A DNA stretch of 64,000 nt from a virus: positions 1 through 64,000 of IMG/VR virus record IMGVR_UViG_3300031566_000017, one strand, 5' to 3'. The stretch's first letter is position 1. The number at the start of each line of letters is the position of its first letter. Below, one piece after another: positions 39,825-47,168 of the stretch. Made by a program: the position numbers and the translations under genes. Below the pieces are notes generated by a model. The model was not told where the DNA came from. It did no database searches and saw only the letters and a program-made list of their open reading frames with translations.

Positions 39825-41203
39825 TATGCGCCTCCTTTGATCGCGGCTACGGTTTCCTCAGCCGTTTCCGCATAAGTCTTAGGGGCCGGTTCACCCTGCT
39901 CCCTACCCGGCGCACGGTATTTCACAGTGAGCTGCCGTTTGGCGGGCAAGTCCTTCATCCACTCGTCCTTCTTCTCGTCGTCGGTCCGCTCCAACTGATC
40001 GAGCCTGGTACGGATCGGCTCCAGCGCCTCCGTCTGGGTTGCGGTCAGTGTAGCCACCGCCTCTTCGAGCCTCTTGCCAAGCGCCTCCAGGCTCTCTACG
40101 ATGGGCACGAGAATCCCCTGGAAGGGTTCGGAACTCAGGAGTCCTTCGGCGAGCGCGGGCAGTGCTTCCTCATCGAGTACCACTTCTGCGGGCTCTTCCA
40201 CAGGCTCTTCTACCAACTCTTCTACGAGCACTACTTCTGGTGTCTCCGCGGGTGCCTCTTCGATTTCTCGCGTCACCATATCCTCATCCTTGACACGGTG
40301 CTTGACGTCATCGACCAAAGTACCGAGTTCCGCGATCCGCTCCTCGCTCAGTCCAAGCGCTTCTAGCGCCTTGGCGATTCTGCTGTCCATGCTAACCTCC
40401 TCTCTAATAACTGCCGTGAAGAGAGCCGCCGCATCTTCCTTCAGAATGAGCGACAGCTCGCTATGCTCCCCCTCGCGATATACGGGAATCCTTACCCCGC
40501 CGATCTCCGCCAGCTCAGGCGGGGCCGTGGGGTTGAATCCGATAGACGTGCCCCAAATCTCGGCGTTCTCCTCTAGGGCACGCGCCATATCCGCACCGAG
40601 AGGCGTCGATTCGTCTAGCAAGCCGGTGACGATGTAGGCCACCTCATCTCGAGCCAGGTAGTCACACTGACCCATGCGGAACGTAGGGAGGAGCTTCTCA
40701 TTGCTGATGTGGTAGAAGGTGACGTAGGGGTACTTTCCGCTATCCTCGGCACGCTGGATGAAGTTGTCGAACAAGGCCATACTGTCGATCTCGCCGACGC
40801 GGTTCAGAATCGCCGTGTTGGCGATCGCCACGAACCGGCACCTGCCGTCTGCCTGGCGCTCTACCGTAAGCCTCGTTTCGATGGGCACATGGTCTACCTT
40901 GATCTGTTGCCACTCACCCAAGATCACCGTATCTGTCGCTGAGTCGACGTCAAGCTTCGCGCGGTATAGCTTGCCCTCACTCGCGATGACCATGTAGAGC
41001 ACGCCATCGTCAAGGAAGAAATCCAGAAGCCACGCGTTCCTCAGCAGCTCATCGGTCGAATCCCATAGCTGGGCATATACCTGCGCTATCATGTCGCAGC
41101 CCGAGATCGCCCTTGCTTCCTCGTTTGACTCCTTGATCGAGGGCTCTAGCGCCTCCGCAAAGGCGGCGCTTATTCTTTCCCGCAACCTCTCCAAAGCATT
41201 CAT
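39824..41203 (-). CDS. capsid maturation protease with scaffold domain
   Basis: 459 residues from ATG 41203 (RBS AAGGAG). The middle (DSMALFDNFIQRAED, LARDEVAYIVTGLLDES, AEIWGTSIGFNP) resembles XkdF-like prohead serine proteases. The acidic region 275-400 (repeated VEEPVEEPAEV) is scaffold-like. In the same frame, 26 sense codons and one TGA upstream, lies the ChaB-like segment 41282..41374, so the true product may begin at 41374 by TGA read-through. Confidence 0.75.
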   Translation of the reverse strand: MNALERLRERISAAFAEALEPSIKESNEEARAISGCDMIAQVYAQLWDSTDELLRNAWLLDFFLDDGVLYMVIASEGKLYRAKLDVDSATDTVILGEWQQIKVDHVPIETRLTVERQADGRCRFVAIANTAILNRVGEIDSMALFDNFIQRAEDSGKYPYVTFYHISNEKLLPTFRMGQCDYLARDEVAYIVTGLLDESTPLGADMARALEENAEIWGTSIGFNPTAPPELAEIGGVRIPVYREGEHSELSLILKEDAAALFTAVIREEVSMDSRIAKALEALGLSEERIAELGTLVDDVKHRVKDEDMVTREIEEAPAETPEVVLVEELVEEPVEEPAEVVLDEEALPALAEGLLSSEPFQGILVPIVESLEALGKRLEEAVATLTATQTEALEPIRTRLDQLERTDDEKKDEWMKDLPAKRQLTVKYRAPGREQGEPAPKTYAETAEETVAAIKGGA

Positions 41204-41281
41204 AGCGTTCTCCTTGATCGCGCCGCTGGCCTGCGCGAAAGCGGAAGCCTCGCAGTCGTCCTGACTGCCGCCTTCCTCAAT

Positions 41282-41374
41282 TCAGGTGTCGTAGGCGCTA
41301 TTCCAGACCTTCGCCCACTGATCGGCTTTGTCATCGGGTACGTAGTCAGGTACGGTCTCTGGCGTATAGGGCAT
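41282..41374 (-). CDS. ChaB-like segment ending at an in-frame TGA
   Basis: 30 residues (MPYTPETVPDYVPDDKADQW, then AKVWNSAYDT). WNSAY is the core of ChaB-like segments that, as I recall, often start phage protease genes and are followed by C-x(n)-GG-x(n)-C-x(3)-AFA. Here the first Cys position is TGA (41282..41284), after which IEEGGSQDDCEASAFAQ continues in frame to the protease. Either a separate micro-gene, a nonsense mutation or recoded TGA. Confidence 0.6.
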   Translation of the reverse strand: MPYTPETVPDYVPDDKADQWAKVWNSAYDT

Positions 41375-41376
41375 AG

Positions 41377-41496
41377 CTACCTCGCGAACTTCGCCAGTAT
41401 CAGCATGCAGAAACCGGCCATGGCGAATGTGATCAACGCTATGGCCCAGCCGAGGATCATCCCCTGCACGCCCACGTTCATAAGAATCTCGGCCAT
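41377..41496 (-). CDS. 39-residue membrane peptide
   Basis: MAEILMNVGVQGMI, then a hydrophobic stretch LGWAIALITFAMAGFCMLIL. RBS GGGAGGGG. First gene after the terminator at 41526. Function unknown. Confidence 0.6.
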   Translation of the reverse strand: MAEILMNVGVQGMILGWAIALITFAMAGFCMLILAKFAR

Positions 41497-41525
41497 CCCA
41501 CCCCTCCCGCCATTTGTTGGGCAAC

Positions 41526-41563
41526 AAAAAAGCGCCGCCCGGGAAGCGACTCCCGAACGGCGC
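41526..41563 (-). terminator. strong rho-independent terminator
   Basis: 14-bp stem (two G-T pairs at the TT/GG positions and one at the loop), TCGC loop, six T on the minus strand. Ends the 0.85-kb noncoding transcription unit. Confidence 0.92.
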
Positions 41564-41575
41564 AATGGCTCACGC

Positions 41576-41589
41576 TTTACATGGGTAAA
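41576..41589. promoter_or_regulatory. TTTACGCGTGTAAA-type site 5
   Basis: TTTACATGGGTAAA, arms conserved, centre changed. It lies 13 bp from the terminator stem. Confidence 0.45.
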
Positions 41590-41612
41590 CTATTCAGTGT
41601 TAAACTACTCAG

Positions 41613-41643
41613 CGTATACGTTTGGTAGTCAATCGTATACGTT
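41613..41643. repeat. paired CGTATACGTT repeats, 21 bp apart
   Basis: Two identical 10-mers with a palindromic CGTATACG core, at 41613 and 41634. A 21-bp spacing places both on the same helix face, suggesting a cooperative binding site near the end of the ncRNA. Confidence 0.4.
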
Positions 41644-42065
41644 CTGTATGCAGAAAGAGCCGGGGATCGCTCCCTGGCTCATCGGCTCGTTGGGCACCTT
41701 GTCGGGCGGTCCGCCGGTGCCCTTACTTTCTCATGCCGGGGTACTTGCCGCCTCCCGGCGCTATATCATGTGGTAAGGGACAGTGGGAATAGTCCAGGCC
41801 CGTCACGCCGTCGATAGCCTTCCGGCTGTTTGTCGGCAGCTTCCCAATCCGCAGCCGGTGGGCGGATAGAACGATAGCGACAGGTTCCCCGGACCAGAGG
41901 CCCCTGATAGGCTCAGGGGCAAAAGCCAGGGGTGGGCAGGATTACTCCCGTCACCCTCCACCAGCGGGCTGTTTGCGGCACAGCCAGCGAAGCCAGAGAC
42001 AAGCCCCTCGGGGCTGTCGGCCCGGCCATACTATGTGCCGGGGGAGCTAGGCAGCGCCCCGCTGC

Positions 42066-42266
42066 CTACGATTTCTCTAAACACACACCAGCTAAATCTT
42101 CTAAGCCCAATTCTACAGCCTGTTTCTTGGCCCATTCCAAGTCCTGTTCTGTCGCCTTCTGGCAGCTAATCAAGGCTACCTGCCAAGGGATTCATTCGTC
42201 CCCGTAATGTTCATGGGCATAGAGAATGATTTGGCGTAGTCTACAATCTTCTATTCTGTCGCACAT
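42066..42266 (-). pseudogene. small frame interrupted by in-frame TGA
   Basis: ATG 42266 reads MCDRIEDCRLRQIILYAHEH then YGDE, TGA (42192..42194), then 41 natural-looking in-frame codons (IPWQVALISCQKATEQDLEW and on) to TAG 42066. A 6-bp stem (TGGCAG/CTGCCA) starts about 7 nt after the TGA. Broken gene or recoded stop. Confidence 0.45.
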
Positions 42267-42378
42267 GGTCTTCCACCATTTCTGAACTTTAGTAAAAGTA
42301 GCGCCTCTGTCGCTAGGCTGTCAAGCGCACGGCATGCAAAGCCGACTTTCGCGAACAGAGGAGCAACGTCTACTTAGT

Positions 42379-42407
42379 ATTATACCACATTTTCTGAGAA
42401 CGTGCAA
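42379..42407 (-). promoter_or_regulatory. promoter of the ncRNA unit
   Basis: -35 TTGCAC (42402..42407), 17-bp spacer, -10 TATAAT (42379..42384) with TGG in front (extended -10). A second possible start, TTGACA-N18-TACTTT, lies at 42295..42324. Confidence 0.8.
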
Positions 42408-42422
42408 GCTGATTGAGAGGAT

Positions 42423-42890
42423 TCAGCCGATAGGCGTTCTTGGCGGAAGAGGCAGCGCCTCCCTCAATGCTTCTTCCCGCGCTTCTTCTTGCTTCGCCTC
42501 GCTGACCGCCTGTCTCACTGCATCGATAAGACTGTCCGCCAAGCCACAATTATCGTCCATCGATACGAACCATTTCCGCTCATAGCCGAAATCCTCGGGT
42601 ATGTCGTAGTGCAGCCTACAGCGAGAATCCGTGTGGTGCTCAATTGCCCTTATAGCTGTACCGTCCTGAATCAGCTTCATCCGGCGTTGGGGCGGTTGCC
42701 CTTCTATCCACTTCTCCACGGTGACATCCCAATCAACCGGTCTTCGCTCGTGGTTTCTCACGGCGGCGATGATGGGTTCTGCGCCGAAGAGGTCTACTAG
42801 CAGCCGAATGTACTCTAAGGCAGGCAACGCCCCCGCATCGACCATCAGTTCCCCTAGGTCCCCGAAAGGAATGGGCTTGCGTTTGGTCAT
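42423..42890 (-). CDS. unrecognised accessory protein
   Basis: 155 residues, alpha/beta with a charged helical C-terminus (AVRQAVSEAKQEEAREEAL). Own promoter motif D 19 bp upstream and GGGGGGAG RBS. It ends 16 bp before the -35 box of the ncRNA promoter. An independently expressed cargo gene by context. Confidence 0.65.
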   Translation of the reverse strand: MTKRKPIPFGDLGELMVDAGALPALEYIRLLVDLFGAEPIIAAVRNHERRPVDWDVTVEKWIEGQPPQRRMKLIQDGTAIRAIEHHTDSRCRLHYDIPEDFGYERKWFVSMDDNCGLADSLIDAVRQAVSEAKQEEAREEALREALPLPPRTPIG

Positions 42891-42908
42891 TCTGCTCCCC
42901 CCTAATAG

Positions 42909-42938
42909 TTAAAGTAAACTGGGCACCTATTTCTTCAA
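42909..42938 (-). promoter_or_regulatory. accessory promoter motif, copy D
   Basis: TTGAAGAAA-N9-AGTTTACTTTAA. Predicted start near 42904, 14 bp before ATG 42890. Confidence 0.7.
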
Positions 42939-42984
42939 GGAAGTGCCTTTCGTCTACTTTAGTCGAGATCTCCATGAAACGCCA

Positions 42985-43197
42985 TCATGCTTCCTCAAGC
43001 AGATACCCCATCGCCTTCAAACGCTCCGCGAGGGGATGACAGACCTTCACTATCCACTCCTGCGGTTGGTCCGTCACGACGGCCATGTGATGCCCTTCCT
43101 CCCCATCGTGACAGAGTTGGCAGCATTCAACATTCGGCCATGGGGAGAAATCCCACACCTTGCAACCATCTCTTGACCTATCTAGATATTCTGGCAT
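42985..43197 (-). CDS. small Cys/His-rich protein
   Basis: 70 residues from ATG 43197 (RBS GGAGGT). VECCQLCHDGEEGHHM could bind metal. A direct repeat CCATGAAACGCC(A/G)TCAT brackets the gene (42972 and 43205). Function unknown. Confidence 0.6.
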   Translation of the reverse strand: MPEYLDRSRDGCKVWDFSPWPNVECCQLCHDGEEGHHMAVVTDQPQEWIVKVCHPLAERLKAMGYLLEEA

Positions 43198-43408
43198 TGT
43201 ACCTCCATGAAACGCCGTCATAATGCGGCGGTCCGAACGCTATCTTCCGCCCTGCGGGGTAGAAACGCCGCCATAGAGAGCGGGTACCAGGAGTGCCCCT
43301 TAGCTGCCTACCGCAACGCCTACACTTGCCGTTCAGCGCCGCTGCCTCATAGTCGATCTCAAAGTCATGAACCTTCCTGATCCAGCACTTCCATATTCTG
43401 TGAAACAT
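43178..43408 (-). CDS. small zinc-finger-like basic protein
   Basis: 76 residues, Arg/Lys-rich, with CRRCGRQL but no obvious second pair. Overlaps both neighbours. Function unknown. Confidence 0.5.
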   Translation of the reverse strand: MFHRIWKCWIRKVHDFEIDYEAAALNGKCRRCGRQLRGTPGTRSLWRRFYPAGRKIAFGPPHYDGVSWRYNARISR

Positions 43409-43607
43409 CGGCCAATGCCTCCTCTAATTCTTGAACGGACACCTCTACCAGCCGTGTCCCACGCTCAGCCGAACGACGCCGGTCCTTGTCGCAGACCTCG
43501 AGCTTTACTACGCCGTCCTTGACCACGCGCCGCCCGAGCTTCACGCCGTCTACGATCACAAACCCCCTCTCATCTACGGATACGGCACGCGCCCTAGATC
43601 GTATCAT
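43365..43607 (-). CDS. unrecognised small protein
   Basis: 80 residues: beta-hairpin-rich middle (GFVIVDGVKLGRRVVKDGVV) and acidic C-terminal helix. Overlaps the upstream stop by 4 bp. Function unknown. Confidence 0.6.
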   Translation of the reverse strand: MIRSRARAVSVDERGFVIVDGVKLGRRVVKDGVVKLEVCDKDRRRSAERGTRLVEVSVQELEEALADVSQNMEVLDQEGS

Positions 43608-43828
43608 TCCTCTTCCTCCAGATGCTTTCCTGACATTATGTAGCTGCAGAAGGCCTGCCGCCGCTCTAGGTCGGTAAGGTCTTTGATGGGTTTGCCCAGG
43701 GCCTCGGCATACTCATCTAGCGCTTTTGGAAGGTGTTCAATCGCGTTCAGGCCGCCCCGCGCATAGTACTGTACATACGCCCGCTGTTCAGTTTCGCTGA
43801 TTTCTGTGGCCTTTTCCGCCTCATCCAT
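43604..43828 (-). CDS. unrecognised acidic small protein
   Basis: 74 residues, helical and acidic, ending KHLEEEE. Lies after the head morphogenesis gene. Function unknown. Confidence 0.6.
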   Translation of the reverse strand: MDEAEKATEISETEQRAYVQYYARGGLNAIEHLPKALDEYAEALGKPIKDLTDLERRQAFCSYIMSGKHLEEEE

Positions 43829-43885
43829 GCCTAGATACCCCTTTCTCCTATGGCGTGCGTCAGCCGCCGTCTGGGCCCTCTACGA

Positions 43886-43899
43886 ATTGTTACAACAAT
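43886..43899. repeat. palindrome ATTGTTACAACAAT, copy 2
   Basis: Identical to 6171..6184, including flanking CTAC(A/G)A. It overlaps the end of the head morphogenesis gene by one base and lies 58 bp upstream of the next gene. Confidence 0.4.
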
Positions 43900-44531
43900 C
43901 ATGCCGCCTCTACTATGAGGGGGTTCCATGTCATCGCTCTCCCCACGCAATCGTCGCAGTGCTCCGTCTTCACCGCGCCCAACCTCCAATAACAGGTCCA
44001 CCGCATGCGCTCTTCCTCCGCCTCGGCGCTGTGGATCTCCCAGTTGCAGGCGCAGTTCGTTAGACAAATGGTGCTTCCGTCCCCGGGATAGGCTGGCAAC
44101 GGAGCTCCGCCCCAGGCCTGCCCGTTCGCCCTTTCGTATGCCTCTCGAGCACTGGCAGAGTACATCCTCGCCCTGACGGCTACCTGACCTTCCGAGAGCT
44201 TGTCAATCTCCTTATAGAAGCCCTCAAGGTACCCATACTGCTCCTTGAGCATTCCCCCGAGCCGCCCCCAGTCCTCGAAGGTCATCTGGTCTCGCCCGCC
44301 GATCCCTAACAGGTATTGCCTGATGTATTCCCTCTTGATCTCCTCGCGCATCATGTCGCGCCAATCGGGAGGGGACAACCGTCCCTGGGTCACGAGATCA
44401 GCTAGCGTGTCTGTAACCAACCCGCCGGCGTTGATGCTCCCCTGCACGTAATTGAGCACCGTAGTCCTGGGCATGAACTGTCCGGTTTCGTCGTTGTAGT
44501 AGCGCCGAGCTCGGCTATTCCACTTCCACAT
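43899..44531 (-). CDS. phage head morphogenesis protein
   Basis: 210 residues. The C-terminus (MRWTCYWRLGAVKTEHCDDC) is characteristic of SPP1 gp7/Mu gpF-type head morphogenesis proteins. The N-terminal half is helical. Acts in procapsid assembly or as an ejected protein. Confidence 0.82.
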   Translation of the reverse strand: MWKWNSRARRYYNDETGQFMPRTTVLNYVQGSINAGGLVTDTLADLVTQGRLSPPDWRDMMREEIKREYIRQYLLGIGGRDQMTFEDWGRLGGMLKEQYGYLEGFYKEIDKLSEGQVAVRARMYSASAREAYERANGQAWGGAPLPAYPGDGSTICLTNCACNWEIHSAEAEEERMRWTCYWRLGAVKTEHCDDCVGRAMTWNPLIVEAA

Positions 44532-44550
44532 ACGAAGTTCCTTCCGCCCC

Positions 44551-45171
44551 CTAGCTGAGCCGCATCGCCACCCAGGCCATGCGGCTATACTGTTCGTGAA
44601 GATTCGTCGCCCCCAGCATGACTCGGTTCAACCGATTGCAGGAAAGTCCGGCGTCGGCCGCCAGTCCTCGGATCGTGTCCATCCGGTACCACGCCACTTC
44701 GGGGTAGGTTAGCTTTTCTCTCTTGTCGTCTATCTCCGCCGCGTGGAAGGATACCACGAAGACGGATTCCTTCTTCATGACAAGTCGCGCCTGTTCCATA
44801 CAGGTACTGATCTCTGCCAGGGTGATGTGGCAGAACACCGCCTGCGCTAGAATGTAGTCGAACTTGCACCCGAATCCGCCGAAGGAGAACTTGTCGCTAT
44901 ACATGAAGAGCGGATCCTTCGCCCCGCCTTCCCCTAGTTCGTTCTTGAGCCCTTCCTCTACGATAGGTTGGGTCTCGGGACGGTCTATCCCGCAATATCT
45001 TCCGGGCAACAGGTAGGGGATAAACAACCTCCCTCCCCTGAGAGATCCACAGCCGATGTCCAGCAGGTAGTGATGCTCACGCAGGCCGAGCATGGTCAGA
45101 ACGACGAACTGCACCGCCCCGCGCCTATCATACTCCGCTTCTTTGCCCACGAAGGCCCTGTAGTTCACCAT
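44551..45171 (-). CDS. SAM-dependent methyltransferase (class I)
   Basis: 206 residues from ATG 45171; the frame continues to 45294 without a start signal. The SAM-binding motif LLDIGCGSLRGGRLF (about residues 36-50) and a later acidic D motif (FDYILAQAVFCH) are typical of small-molecule or glycan methyltransferases, not DNA enzymes. Overlaps the acetyltransferase by 7 bp. Confidence 0.8.
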   Translation of the reverse strand: MVNYRAFVGKEAEYDRRGAVQFVVLTMLGLREHHYLLDIGCGSLRGGRLFIPYLLPGRYCGIDRPETQPIVEEGLKNELGEGGAKDPLFMYSDKFSFGGFGCKFDYILAQAVFCHITLAEISTCMEQARLVMKKESVFVVSFHAAEIDDKREKLTYPEVAWYRMDTIRGLAADAGLSCNRLNRVMLGATNLHEQYSRMAWVAMRLS

Positions 45172-45704
45172 TTCTTCACCTTCGTCTCGAGGTGATTCAT
45201 GATCGGTTTCTCTTCCTCTACAGCAAGGTGATCCCAGTAATGGATTGGCCGTAGTAGCCAGGCCGCACCATACGCGTCCTCTTTCTTTACGCACGTAAAA
45301 CCTAGAAACTGAGGATTGTATTGCGCCATGTATCGGTCTTCGAAGCCCTTCTTCACGCGGGCGGCAACGCAGTCGAAGTCGCTACCATCCAGGATGGCAT
45401 TCCGCAACTTGATCAAGGCGGTATAGATTCCCTGGCGGCGATAGCCGGGGGCGACCACGGTGTTGCTCAATCCCGCGATGCGCAGGCCGGCCGCCGTTCC
45501 CAAGTCCCTGATCTCACTATGGGCAACTACCGTCCGGCCTGGAGTCCACACCGCTAGCTTGACAGGAATAGGCTCACTCAGTAGGCTCCAGTCTACCAAG
45601 AGACGGAAGGGCTGCTCGCTAACTTCATCGTTTGCCTTCACCCTTTTGAGAATGAGATTCCACCACTTCTCGCCCGTTGCCTTCTCGACAATGTAGTTGT
45701 CCAC
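45165..45704 (-). CDS. GNAT-family acetyltransferase
   Basis: 179 residues. The acetyl-CoA signature VVAPGYRRQGIYTALI (near 90-105) matches GNAT motif A (R/Q-x-x-G-x-G/A variant). Clustered with sulfotransferase and methyltransferase genes, so sugar or protein acetylation is plausible. Confidence 0.78.
   Translation of the reverse strand: MDNYIVEKATGEKWWNLILKRVKANDEVSEQPFRLLVDWSLLSEPIPVKLAVWTPGRTVVAHSEIRDLGTAAGLRIAGLSNTVVAPGYRRQGIYTALIKLRNAILDGSDFDCVAARVKKGFEDRYMAQYNPQFLGFTCVKKEDAYGAAWLLRPIHYWDHLAVEEEKPIMNHLETKVKKW
45286..45299. promoter_or_regulatory. TTTACGCGTGTAAA-type site 6
   Basis: TTTACGCACGTAAA, two central changes, inside the acetyltransferase gene. Confidence 0.5.
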
Positions 45705-45706
45705 TC

Positions 45707-46438
45707 CTACCCCCTGAACTCTATCCTGGCCTCCGCTGCCTGCAGGCCCTCGATGAATTGCCGCCCTTCCAACCCGAGCAGGTCTGCGATCTTGGTCAGT
45801 GGCGCGATGTGCCCGCCCCGATTCACCAGATGCTCATAGTGGATGTCGATGCACGGACTGCCCGTCCTGACGAAGAAGTTCGTGATCCGGTTCTCGTGGT
45901 CCTGAATGACGGGGATCCATGCCGCCCGCTGCTCCGCCAGCGGCACATTGCCCAACTGCTCGCCCCTCCTGATGAGGCTGTCAATGATCGCCCGCCTTTC
46001 CCTCCGCACCCGCACGAAACGTATATCGCGCTCCAGAAGATGCGGCCACCACGCTTCGATAGTGAGGCAGCTCCGGGGGTCCTTCCATCCCCAACCGATC
46101 CAGCTGCTCGCCCCCGTTAGCGTCCGCGCCGCCAGGTTCTCGCTTTCCATGACCTTCTGTTTCGTCGCGATGATCTGGGCCATGTCCTCATTCCAACCCC
46201 GCGCGGCCTGTAGGATGCGTTCTCTCTTCGGGGGGCGGTGCCAGTGGCCCTTCGCGTCCCTGATGATCAACCGATTGAGGGAGGTGAAGTCTTGGTCCTC
46301 CCAATAGCCCTGAGGCTGGCTGTCGGGGTCCCTCCGCTCCAGGTGTACCTCTTCCCCCATCTTCACACCCATAGAGTGTAGAACGGAGGAGACGAGAGAC
46401 GTTCCGCTACGGTGCATGCCCAAGACGATGACGATCAT
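45707..46438 (-). CDS. sulfotransferase-family protein
   Basis: 243 residues. The N-terminal 5'-PSB loop VLGMHRSGTS binds the PAPS 5'-phosphate; a later segment (RFVRVRRERRAIIDSL) resembles the 3'-phosphate-binding loop. Such enzymes move sulfate from PAPS to sugars or tyrosine. Rare in phages; here it sits with glycosyl-, acetyl- and methyltransferases. Confidence 0.82.
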   Translation of the reverse strand: MIVIVLGMHRSGTSLVSSVLHSMGVKMGEEVHLERRDPDSQPQGYWEDQDFTSLNRLIIRDAKGHWHRPPKRERILQAARGWNEDMAQIIATKQKVMESENLAARTLTGASSWIGWGWKDPRSCLTIEAWWPHLLERDIRFVRVRRERRAIIDSLIRRGEQLGNVPLAEQRAAWIPVIQDHENRITNFFVRTGSPCIDIHYEHLVNRGGHIAPLTKIADLLGLEGRQFIEGLQAAEARIEFRG

Positions 46439-46641
46439 CTAGTCTCCTCCCGGTCCTTCTCCAACGTGTTCAAGAGTGCTAGTTCCTCGGGCGAAAATGC
46501 CTCAGGCCACCGTTTAGCTGCATCAATCATCTCCGACGGGAGGCCGGTCATGCCTGGGCTTGGATAGCCAAATGGGTAGGCCCGCAGACGCTCTAGCATG
46601 ATGCTCACGCCCCTCTGCACGCTTGCCGCTGTCAGTCCCAT
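46435..46641 (-). CDS. unrecognised small helical protein
   Basis: 68 residues, mainly helical (SPEELALLNTLEKDREE). ATG after GAGAGGGAG. Overlaps the sulfotransferase start by 4 bp. Function unknown. Confidence 0.6.
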   Translation of the reverse strand: MGLTAASVQRGVSIMLERLRAYPFGYPSPGMTGLPSEMIDAAKRWPEAFSPEELALLNTLEKDREETR

Positions 46642-46808
46642 CTCCCTCTCCTCGAATCGTCTGAGATAGCCCGGACCGCGCCCAACCCCATCAGGCTGAA
46701 GAACGCCCCTGCTACCCCCGCGACGGCGAAGGGTAGACCGTGCATCGCGTAGCCGAACAGCCGCGCGCTGACTACCAAGCAGACCGCGGCAATGATCACG
46801 TATCTCAT
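46632..46808 (-). CDS. two-helix membrane protein
   Basis: 58 residues from ATG 46808 (RBS GGAGGGGG; overlaps the upstream TGA). Two membrane segments: YVIIAAVCLVVSARLFGYAM and LPFAVAGVAGAFFSLMGLGA. Function unknown. Confidence 0.65.
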   Translation of the reverse strand: MRYVIIAAVCLVVSARLFGYAMHGLPFAVAGVAGAFFSLMGLGAVRAISDDSRRGRWD

Positions 46809-47161
46809 TGCCCCCTCCATTGCCTAAAGGCTGCGATGTCCCTCAGCGTTTCCTCCCACTGTCCGTAGAAGTGCACCGCCCTGTCGTCCAGATACATCAG
46901 CGCCGGCAACTTCATGGCAGTGATCTGATCCACGACTATCCCTTGTTCCTTTAACCAACGCGCTATAGCACGCTTGCGCTTCACACTGTCCGCACGCGCT
47001 GACAGGACCACTACCTCATACCTCTCCCTCAGCAGGGCGATCGCCTCCTTGGCTCCAGGCACCGGATCCCCTTCTATCTGGGCGATGCTCTGGCCGGGTT
47101 CCCAGTCCATCAAGTGGATGACATTGTCGAAATCAATGCAGATTCTATCTCTCGCCATCAC
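46805..47161 (-). CDS. HAD-superfamily phosphatase-like protein
   Basis: 118 residues. Motif I DFDN (10-13), motif II LSAR (53-56), a conserved Lys and motif IV LDDRA. Small C0-type HAD without cap, as in phage polynucleotide phosphatases and nucleotidases. Substrate unknown. Confidence 0.78.
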   Translation of the reverse strand: MMARDRICIDFDNVIHLMDWEPGQSIAQIEGDPVPGAKEAIALLRERYEVVVLSARADSVKRKRAIARWLKEQGIVVDQITAMKLPALMYLDDRAVHFYGQWEETLRDIAAFRQWRGQ

Positions 47162-47168
47162 ACACCGC

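Larger units (their letters stand above)
41526..42372 (-). ncRNA. large structured noncoding RNA candidate
   Basis: A unit of about 847 nt from the promoter at 42379..42407 to the terminator at 41526. No long frame is supported between 41564 and 42065. Serial stems visible: GGCAGCG/CGCTGCC (42050..42066), CCCGGC/GCCGGG (42021..42042), GACA-GCCCC/GGGGC-TTGTC (41998..42018), GCCCCTGA/TCAGGGGC (41900..41920), GGGCACC/GGTGCCC (41692..41722), GAGCC-GGGA/TCCC-GGCTC (41657..41680). Size is comparable to large phage-borne RNAs such as GOLLD or ROOL, but I cannot assign it to either. The first 300 nt contain the interrupted small frame at 42066..42266. Confidence 0.6.

Noticed and set aside
43831-43902. 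23-residue Arg-rich frame
   Set aside because: Coupled ATGA start only; too short to judge, and it coincides with the repeated palindrome.
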